Below, piece after piece: positions 8,599-13,132 of a stretch of 13,132 bases of DNA (the first letter of the stretch is position 1; each line of letters starts with the position of its first letter). This DNA is from Chloroflexota bacterium (GTDB lineage: Bacteria > Chloroflexota > Limnocylindria > Limnocylindrales > CSP1-4). The notes beneath the pieces were generated by a model. It was not told where the DNA came from. It did no database searches and saw nothing but the letters and a program-made list of their open reading frames with translations. A program made the translations under genes and the position numbers. The stretch spans positions 1-13,132 of the forward strand of contig DAIDTV010000016.1 in NCBI GenBank assembly GCA_027457005.1, written 5' to 3'.

Positions 8599-10410
8599 TC
8601 AGGACCCTTCGTCGGTCCGCAGGATCGCGAGGAACGCCTCCTGCGGGATCTCCACCTGGCCCACGCGCTTCATGCGCTGCTTGCCCTCGCGCTGCTTCTC
8701 GAGGAGCTTGCGCTTGCGCGTGATGTCGCCACCGTAGCACTTTGCGAGCACGTTCTTGCGCATCGCGCCGATGGTCTCGCGGGCGACCACGGTGCTCCCG
8801 ATGGCAGCCTGGATGGGCACCTCGAACATCTGGCGCGGGATCAGCTTCTTGAGCCGCTCGGCGAGCATGCGTCCCTGCGCCTGTGCATCCTCGCGGTGCA
8901 CGATCATCGACAGCGCGTCGACGGGCTCGCCGTTCACCAGGATCTCGAGTTTCACCAGCCGCTCCGGTCGGTACCCGATCTCCTCGTAGTCCATGCTCGC
9001 GTAGCCCTGCGTGCGGCTCTTGAGCTGATCGTAGAAGTCGACGATCACCTCGGCCAGCGGCAGCTCGAACTGCATGAGCACCCTCGTCTGGTCGAGGTAC
9101 TCCATCGACTGGAACGCGCCGCGCCGCAGCTTGGCCAGCTCCATCAGGGTCCCGATGTAGGTGTTCGGCGTGACGATCTTGACGCGCACCCAGGGCTCGG
9201 CGATCTGCTCGATGTCGGACGGGCCCGGCAGCTCGGCGGGGTTGTCTACCCGCACCTCGCCGCGGCCGGCGGTCAGCGTGACCAGGTACTCCACCGACGG
9301 CGCCGAGGCGATCAGGTCGAGGTCGAACTCGCGCTCGAGCCGTTCCTGCACGATCTCCATGTGGAGCAGCCCGAGGAACCCGCACCGGAACCCGAACCCG
9401 AGCGCGACCGAGCTCTCGGGCTCGAACGTGATCGATGCGTCGTTCAGGTGGAGCTTCTCGAGGGCGTCGCGCAGCAGCGGGTAGTCGGGACCGTTGATCG
9501 GGTAGATCCCCGCGAACACGAGCGGCTGGGCGGACTTGTAGCCGGGCAGCGGGGTGTCCGCTGGCCGCTCGGCGGAGGTGACCGTGTCCCCGACCTGGCA
9601 GTCGCGCACGCTCTTCAGGCCGGTGGCCACGTAGCCGACCTCGCCGGCCGACAGCGTCTCGACCGGCACCAGCTGGGGCCGGAAGACACCGAGCTCGAGC
9701 AGCTCGCTCTCGGCGCCGGACGCCATGAGCCGCACCGCCTCGTGGGCGTGGAGGGTGCCCTCGGCGAGCCGGACGTAGGCGACCACGCCCTTGTAGGCGT
9801 CGTAGTGCGAGTCGAAGATGAGTCCGCGGGCGGGCGCGGCTGGGTCGCCCCCGGGCGACGGGATGCGCTGGACCACCGCCTCCAGGATGTCGGCGACGCC
9901 GGTCCCCTCCTTGGCGGACGCGAGGATCACCTCCTCGCGCGGGATCGCGAGCACGTTCTCCAGCTCGTCGACCACCAGCTCCGGCTGCGCGGATGGCAGG
10001 TCGATCTTGTTGACGACCGGGATGATCACCAGGTCGTGCGCGAGGGCGAGATAGACGTTCGCGAGCGTCTGCGCCTCGATGCCCTGGGCGGCGTCCACGA
10101 CGAGGATGGCACCCTCGCAGGCCTGCAGGGACCGGCTCACCTCGTACGTGAAGTCGACGTGCCCCGGCGTGTCGATCAGGTTCAGCGCGTAGGTCTGGCC
10201 ATCCCGGGCCGTGTGGTGCAGCCGGACGGCGCGAGCCTTGATGGTGATCCCGTGTTCGCGCTCCAGGTCCATCGAATCGAGGACCTGGCTGGTCATCTGG
10301 CGCGCGTCGATGGTGTGGGTCAGCTCCAGGAAACGGTCCGCCAGGGTGGACTTTCCGTGGTCGACGTGCGCGATGATGCAGAAGTTGCGGAACCGCTCCT
10401 GGGGGATCAT
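8599..10410 (-). CDS. lepA: Elongation factor 4 (LepA)
   Basis: Translational GTPase of 603 residues that acts on the ribosome; proposed roles are back-translocation or help with initiation and 30S assembly. G1 is AHVDHGKST (14-22), switch I HGITIKA (53-59), G3 DTPGH (80-84), G4 NKID (134-137). EF-G-like domains follow, with GFRCGFLGLLHMEI in domain V. The LepA-specific C-terminal domain holds CYGGDITRKRKLLEKQREGK before the final 30 residues. Length and all motifs are normal. The ATG at 10410 has no Shine-Dalgarno, and a TACACT box lies only 11 bases upstream, so the message may be almost leaderless. It is divergent from rpsT, as part of a gene neighbourhood shared with Bacillus, and probably heads an operon with the CPBP-like gene and hemW. 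Confidence 0.98.
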   Translation of the reverse strand: MIPQERFRNFCIIAHVDHGKSTLADRFLELTHTIDARQMTSQVLDSMDLEREHGITIKARAVRLHHTARDGQTYALNLIDTPGHVDFTYEVSRSLQACEGAILVVDAAQGIEAQTLANVYLALAHDLVIIPVVNKIDLPSAQPELVVDELENVLAIPREEVILASAKEGTGVADILEAVVQRIPSPGGDPAAPARGLIFDSHYDAYKGVVAYVRLAEGTLHAHEAVRLMASGAESELLELGVFRPQLVPVETLSAGEVGYVATGLKSVRDCQVGDTVTSAERPADTPLPGYKSAQPLVFAGIYPINGPDYPLLRDALEKLHLNDASITFEPESSVALGFGFRCGFLGLLHMEIVQERLEREFDLDLIASAPSVEYLVTLTAGRGEVRVDNPAELPGPSDIEQIAEPWVRVKIVTPNTYIGTLMELAKLRRGAFQSMEYLDQTRVLMQFELPLAEVIVDFYDQLKSRTQGYASMDYEEIGYRPERLVKLEILVNGEPVDALSMIVHREDAQAQGRMLAERLKKLIPRQMFEVPIQAAIGSTVVARETIGAMRKNVLAKCYGGDITRKRKLLEKQREGKQRMKRVGQVEIPQEAFLAILRTDEGS

Positions 10411-10421
10411 GGGGCGCCGCG

Positions 10422-10427
10422 AGTGTA
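10422..10427 (-). promoter_or_regulatory. Possible lepA -10 element
   Basis: Read on the minus strand this is TACACT, matching the -10 consensus at four of six positions, 11 bases before the lepA ATG. Transcription from it would begin about five bases before the start codon, which fits the absence of a ribosome-binding site. I see no good -35 at 16-19 bp spacing, so this is weak. Confidence 0.35.
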
Positions 10428-10462
10428 GCAGAGGCGACCCCCTCGCCCGGTCGGCGACGACC

Positions 10463-10471
10463 TGATACCAT
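10463..10471 (+). promoter_or_regulatory. Predicted extended -10 promoter of rpsT
   Basis: TGATACCAT is an extended -10 (TG, one base, TACCAT). The hexamer TACCAT is the same one seen in the hrcA promoter. No recognisable -35 lies at normal spacing, which an extended -10 can compensate for. The predicted start near 10478 gives a leader of about 78 bases, beginning just before a stable hairpin. Confidence 0.5.
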
Positions 10472-10479
10472 GAGCGGTC

Positions 10480-10502
10480 GCGCCGGCCGGAAACGGCGGC
10501 GC
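10480..10502 (+). other. rpsT leader hairpin with GAAA tetraloop
   Basis: GCGCCG-G-CCG (10480-10489) pairs with CGGCGGCGC (10494-10502): nine pairs with one bulged G, closed by a GAAA loop of the GNRA type. It would lie at the very 5' end of the rpsT message. Ribosomal protein leaders often bind their own protein, and S20 is autoregulated in E. coli, but no such role can be shown from sequence. Simple protection of the mRNA 5' end is equally possible. Confidence 0.45.
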
Positions 10503-10555
10503 CGCACTGGCGTGCCCCGCCGTCACATCAGCATCGCATCGAGGATCGATCCGCC

Positions 10556-11359
10556 TTGGCACACTCGGCTCGAAACTGGAAGGGCGCACGAACGCCCCAG
10601 GCCATCAAGCGCGACCGCCAGGCCGCGCGCCGACACGAGATCAACCAGCCTCGCGAGTCGCGGGCCCGGACGCTCGTGTCCAAGGCGCTGCGTGCGGCGA
10701 TCGCCGGAGATACCGAAGTCGCGACGGCGACGATCCCGGAGGCCGAGTCCGCGCTCGACAGGGCTGCCAAGTCGGGGGCGATCCACGCGAACGCCGCCTC
10801 TCGCCGCAAGAGCCGGCTGATGCGCAAGGTCAGCGCGGCGCTCGCCGGCTCGGCCGTGGTGGGCACCGGGCACGTTACAAAGACCACCGGCAAGGCCGCG
10901 GCCGCGAAGGCCGCCAAGGCCCGCGTTGCCGCCTCGCGCGCGACGAAGGCCAAGGGCGAGCAGACGGCCGCCGGCAAGGCCCGCGCCGCGGTCCATCGCG
11001 CGACGCGGGGCGAGCCGACCGAGAGCCCGGCGGCCGCGAACGCAGCGGCGCCGGCGGCCCCGACTCGGACCGCGGCCGCGAAGAGTGCACCCAAGTCGGC
11101 CGCGGCCAAGGCCCCTGCGGCCAAGGCCCCTGCGGCCAAAGCCCCCGCGGCGAAGACGCCCGCGGCGAAGACGCCCGCGGCGAAGAGCGCCGCCACCCGG
11201 GCACCCCGCGCCACGGCCGGCAAGGGGGCCGCTCCGGCCGGGGAGGCGGCACCCAAGGCCACGCGCAGCCCGCGGGCCGCCAAGGCGGAGGCCGCGAGCG
11301 CTCCCGCCGAGAAGAAGCCCGCCCGCGCGCCTCGCGCGAAGAAGCCGCCGGAGGCGTAA
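10556..11359 (+). CDS. rpsT: Ribosomal protein S20 with long H1-like C-terminal tail
   Basis: Small-subunit protein bS20, which binds 16S rRNA early in 30S assembly. Residues 1-98 form the S20 domain: basic N-terminus MAHSARNWKGARTPQAIKRD, RESRARTLVSKALRAAI (33-49), and the signature ALDRAAKSGAIHANAASRRK (66-85) followed by SRLMRKV. S20 is normally 85-90 residues; this protein has 267. Residues 99-267 are an Ala/Lys/Pro/Arg-rich tail like histone H1 or the tails of actinobacterial HU proteins. It includes six five-residue units of AAKAP/AAKTP type (183-212) and ends PRAKKPPEA. The tail stays in frame with strong third-position GC, so it is truly coding. The start is TTG, followed directly by AHSARN, with GAGGATC 11 bases upstream; no nearby ATG is in frame. 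It diverges from lepA. The S20 assignment is firm; the tail's role is unknown. Confidence 0.93.
   Translation: MAHSARNWKGARTPQAIKRDRQAARRHEINQPRESRARTLVSKALRAAIAGDTEVATATIPEAESALDRAAKSGAIHANAASRRKSRLMRKVSAALAGSAVVGTGHVTKTTGKAAAAKAAKARVAASRATKAKGEQTAAGKARAAVHRATRGEPTESPAAANAAAPAAPTRTAAAKSAPKSAAAKAPAAKAPAAKAPAAKTPAAKTPAAKSAATRAPRATAGKGAAPAGEAAPKATRSPRAAKAEAASAPAEKKPARAPRAKKPPEA
11102..11191 (+). repeat. 15-bp tandem repeat inside rpsT (six copies)
   Basis: Six consecutive 15-bp units of the form GCGGCCAAGGCCCCT run without interruption. Copies 1 and 2 are identical, copy 3 differs by two bases, copies 4 and 5 are identical to each other (GCGGCGAAGACGCCC), and copy 6 diverges. The unit equals five codons, so copy-number change keeps frame and only lengthens or shortens the basic tail of S20. 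The identical adjacent pairs suggest recent slippage or duplication. Confidence 0.93.
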
Positions 11360-11365
11360 TCGCTG

Positions 11366-11383
11366 GCCGCGCCACCGCGCGGC
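11366..11383 (+). terminator. Hairpin just after rpsT
   Basis: GCCGCGC (11366-11372) and GCGCGGC (11377-11383) form a perfect seven-pair stem with a CACC loop, six bases after the rpsT stop codon. It probably ends or protects the rpsT message, though no T-run follows. The rest of the 234-bp gap up to the convergent membrane gene holds no recognisable gene, only the 18-bp repeats at its far end. Confidence 0.45.
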
Positions 11384-11532
11384 AGCCTGGATCACCTGCG
11401 ATGCGGACGCCACGGGCGAGAGCCCGGGGCGTCTTCGTGGGACGGGTGATCGGGTCGCCGGGGGGGTGCTCGCCCGGCCCCCGGCTCCTGCGGCCATCGC
11501 ACCGCTCACCGCTTCCCGCCCGTCTCGCTCCG

Positions 11533-11605
11533 CGGCGCCTGCTCGCCGGGCGGCGCCTTGTTCGCCCCGCGGCGCCTGCTCGCCGGGCGGCGCCTACTCG
11601 CCGGG
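11533..11605. repeat. 18-bp tandem repeats overlapping a gene end
   Basis: Four units of CGGCGCCTGCTCGCCGGG type lie at 11533-11550, 11551-11569, 11570-11587 and 11588-11605. The second has 19 bases because of an extra base in a C-run (about 11565-11568) and is the most divergent. Read on the minus strand the units encode Ala-Pro-Pro-Gly-Glu-Gln-like hexapeptides that continue the proline-rich end of the neighbouring membrane protein. In the fourth unit CAG has become TAG, and this is the stop codon of that protein. Confidence 0.85.
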
Positions 11606-12205
11606 CGGCGGCAGCACCGCCGGGGAGCCCGGGGACCGGCCGGACGGATCCACCGGTGCCTGTCCCCGCGGCCGCGAATTCGACGCGCCGTACGCGAGAC
11701 CACCGAGAAGAGCCGGCACCAGCGTCCAGAGCACGAGGGTGACTCCGCCGTTCAGCTGCTCCGACAGGAAGTAGCGCTCGAAGCCGGCCGCGTCGGTGAC
11801 GCCGGCGGAACGCAGCTCCGCCGCGTACGCCGGGTCGGCGAGATAGCGCTGGTACGTGCAGTCGGCGCCGGAGCGGCATGTCACCGCGCCCCCCTGGTTG
11901 TCGGCGCTGTACCCCTGGTCCGCGTAGAAGAACAGCAGCCGCAGCGCCCCGTACAGCAGCGCCAGGGTGATCCCGGTGACCAGCCCCGCGTACAGGGCGT
12001 TCGCGACGAGCCGGCCCCAGGGGCCACCGGCGCGCTCGGACCGCTGGTTCGCGTAGTAGCCGATCAGGAGGCCGGCGAACGGCGCGGAGTAGAAGACCAC
12101 CGGTTGCACCGGGATCACCAGCTCGAAGCTCAGCACGATGACCGCCGCCATCCCGGCACCCACCCAGCCGGCGAAGATGGCACCACGGTCGAGGACGCGG
12201 CTCAT
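11594..12205 (-). CDS. Hypothetical four-helix membrane protein
   Basis: I do not recognise this 203-residue protein. Helices are likely at about 8-31, 35-52, 66-93 and 150-173. The loop 94-149 is hydrophilic, lies outside if the N-terminus is inside, and holds the only two cysteines (Cys110 and Cys116, C-x5-C), which could form a disulphide. Residues 174-203 are a Pro/Ser/Gly-rich cytoplasmic tail ending in LPPPGE. The ATG at 12205 follows a GGAGGG site closely, and codon use has the strong GC third positions of its neighbours, so the gene is real. It lies 90 bp downstream of pgk on the same strand, separated by a strong hairpin, and converges on rpsT. Its TAG stop falls inside 18-bp repeats that would otherwise extend the tail, so the end may be a recent truncation. 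No function is assigned. Confidence 0.78.
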   Translation of the reverse strand: MSRVLDRGAIFAGWVGAGMAAVIVLSFELVIPVQPVVFYSAPFAGLLIGYYANQRSERAGGPWGRLVANALYAGLVTGITLALLYGALRLLFFYADQGYSADNQGGAVTCRSGADCTYQRYLADPAYAAELRSAGVTDAAGFERYFLSEQLNGGVTLVLWTLVPALLGGLAYGASNSRPRGQAPVDPSGRSPGSPAVLPPPGE

Positions 12206-12223
12206 TGACCCTCCGGGAATCGT

Positions 12224-12258
12224 TCACGGGAGCGCGGACCGGGCCCGTGCTCCCGTGA
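12224..12258 (-). terminator. Strong hairpin downstream of pgk
   Basis: Bases 12224-12237 (TCACGGGAGCGCGG) pair with 12245-12258 (CCGTGCTCCCGTGA): 14 pairs including one G-U, with a seven-base loop. It is the most stable structure noticed in the window and lies 37 bases after the pgk stop. No T-run follows on the minus strand. It may terminate pgk transcription or, if read through, mark a processing or stabilising point before the membrane-protein gene, whose ribosome site lies just beyond it. Confidence 0.65.
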
Positions 12259-12295
12259 TGATGACTGGTATGGCCGGGTCGTGCCGGCACGAGCC

Positions 12296-13132
12296 CTAGT
12301 CGGCCGGGCGATCCTTCAGCACGGAGACGCCGGGCAGCGTGATGCCCTCGAGGAACTCGAGCGACGCGCCGCCCCCGGTGGACACGTGGGTCATCTTCTC
12401 CGCAAGATCGAGCTGGTCGAGCGCAGCGACCGAATCACCGCCGCCCACGACCGTGGTCACGCCTTCGTCGGCGCGCGCGGCGAGGAAGCGGGCCATGGCG
12501 CGCGTCCCGTCGCCGAACGTCGGGATCTCGAACACGCCGAGGGGCCCGTTCCAGAGGATCGTCCTGGCCGGTTGCAGCGCCTCCTCGAACGCCCGGATGG
12601 TGTTCGGGCCGGCGTCGACGATCGACCAGCTGTTGGGCACCTTGCTCGCCTGCACCACCTTGCGCTCGGCACCGCGGGTGACCTCCTTGGCCACCACGAC
12701 GTCGGTGGGCAGCACGAAGGTGACGCCGCGCGCCTCCGCGTCGGCCAGGATGCGCTTCGCGTCCTCGACGCGGTCCGGCTCCAGCAGGCTCTTGCCCACC
12801 GTGTAGCCCCTGGCGACCAGGAACGTGTTGGCCATGCCACCGCCGATGCAGAACGTGTCGCACTTGGACACGAGGTTCTCGAGCACCTTGACCTTGTCCG
12901 AGACCTTCGCGCCGCCGAGCACGGCCGCGAACGGTCGTGCGGGGTTCTCGACCAGGCTGGAGAGCGCGTTGATCTCGCGCTCCATCAGGAAGCCGGCGTA
13001 GGCGGGCAGCAGCTCGGCCATGCCCACCGTCGACGCGTGGGCGCGGTGCGCGGTGCCGAAGGCATCGTTCACGTACACGTCGGCGTAGCTCGCCAGCGTC
13101 TTCGCGAACTCCGGGTCGTTCGCCTCCTCCTC
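12296..13132 (-). CDS. pgk: Phosphoglycerate kinase (5' end outside window)
   Basis: Glycolytic enzyme that transfers phosphate from 1,3-bisphosphoglycerate to ADP; it is also used in reverse in gluconeogenesis and carbon fixation. 278 codons and a TAG stop are visible, open to the right edge; roughly the first 115-120 residues are missing. Visible landmarks in order are NDPEFAKTLASYADVYVNDA with FGTAHRAHAST, the hinge region FAAVLGGAKVSDKVKVLENL, IGGGMANTFL, WNGPLGVFE, the nucleotide-binding VVGGGDSVAA, and the closing HVSTGGGASLEFLEG, ending KDRPAD. All are as expected; Leu replaces the common Met in GPMGVFE. The usual partner tpiA does not follow; a hairpin and an unrelated membrane-protein gene do. 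Identification is secure. Confidence 0.97.
   Translation of the reverse strand, partial: EEEANDPEFAKTLASYADVYVNDAFGTAHRAHASTVGMAELLPAYAGFLMEREINALSSLVENPARPFAAVLGGAKVSDKVKVLENLVSKCDTFCIGGGMANTFLVARGYTVGKSLLEPDRVEDAKRILADAEARGVTFVLPTDVVVAKEVTRGAERKVVQASKVPNSWSIVDAGPNTIRAFEEALQPARTILWNGPLGVFEIPTFGDGTRAMARFLAARADEGVTTVVGGGDSVAALDQLDLAEKMTHVSTGGGASLEFLEGITLPGVSVLKDRPAD

Noticed and set aside
8896..10428. A 510-codon plus-strand frame opposite lepA
   Set aside because: This has the same cause: lepA on the minus strand has every motif of the family, and the antisense translation shows none.
8567..10507. A continuous minus-strand frame that would fuse the CPBP-like protein to a long N-terminal extension
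   Set aside because: The extension is an out-of-frame reading of lepA, Arg/Pro-rich with no domain. A strong ribosome site before the ATG at 8566 marks the true start.
11102..11191. A CRISPR-like array
   Set aside because: The units are 15 bp, directly adjacent without spacers, and lie in frame in a coding sequence.
10523..11509. Minus-strand frames opposite rpsT with Gly/Arg- or Ala-rich repeats
   Set aside because: They are the reverse reading of the S20 gene and its Ala/Lys repeats. S20 family residues appear only on the plus strand.
11506..11703. A separate 65-codon minus-strand gene
   Set aside because: Its only notable part is the APPGEQ-type end, which is better explained as the frame-shifted remainder of the membrane protein's tail.
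11401..11742. Plus-strand frame of 113 codons after rpsT
   Set aside because: It has no recognisable domain, no ribosome site, and overlaps the convergent membrane gene and the 18-bp repeats.

Overview
The window is a very GC-rich bacterial chromosome segment with strongly G/C-biased third codon positions. No phage, transposon, CRISPR or RNA gene was recognised. Most of it is core housekeeping DNA: on the minus strand lepA, a small membrane protein, hemW, hrcA, grpE and dnaK; on the plus strand, divergent from lepA, rpsT; and at the right edge the C-terminal two thirds of pgk. The neighbourhood rpsT - lepA - hemW - hrcA - grpE - dnaK is the one known from Bacillus and relatives, and a perfect CIRCE operator in front of hrcA fits a Gram-positive-type or Chloroflexota lineage. 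The combination of very high GC, TTG/GTG starts, leaders without Shine-Dalgarno sequences and an S20 protein with a long Ala/Lys/Pro tail suggests an uncultured high-GC Chloroflexota (for example a Limnocylindria-like group) or an actinobacterium. This placement is inference, not something the sequence proves.

Left part (1-2679): a two-gene ABC-2 type exporter (ATPase, then permease running off the left edge) is transcribed leftwards. It diverges from a TetR-family regulator that carries two complete helix-turn-helix domains in one chain. The short gap between them holds a promoter for the exporter with a consensus -35 (TTGACA), 17-bp spacing and an 18-bp inverted repeat inside that spacer. 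The repeat also covers the regulator's ATG. This is a compact repressor/exporter module, probably for efflux of a toxic or signalling compound whose identity cannot be read from sequence.

Middle part (2680-10410): after a hairpin between convergent genes come dnaK, grpE and hrcA, tightly packed (3-bp gap, 4-bp ATGA overlap) and preceded by a promoter and CIRCE, so HrcA should repress its own operon. dnaJ does not follow dnaK. Upstream in the same orientation lie hemW (radical SAM haem chaperone), a CPBP-like membrane protein with degraded protease motifs, and lepA (elongation factor 4).

Right part (10411-13132): the divergent lepA/rpsT control region includes an rpsT leader hairpin with a GAAA loop. 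rpsT encodes ribosomal protein S20 extended by about 170 residues of histone-H1-like tail, partly built of a 15-bp tandem repeat. It is followed by a convergent four-helix membrane protein of unknown function, whose 3' end runs into 18-bp tandem repeats broken by a TAG codon and a one-base length change. A strong 14-bp hairpin then separates it from pgk.

No wholly new system is evident. The points most worth a second look are the tandem-HTH TetR with its operator architecture, the H1-tailed S20, the degenerate CPBP protein inside the lepA-hemW operon, and the decaying repeat tail.
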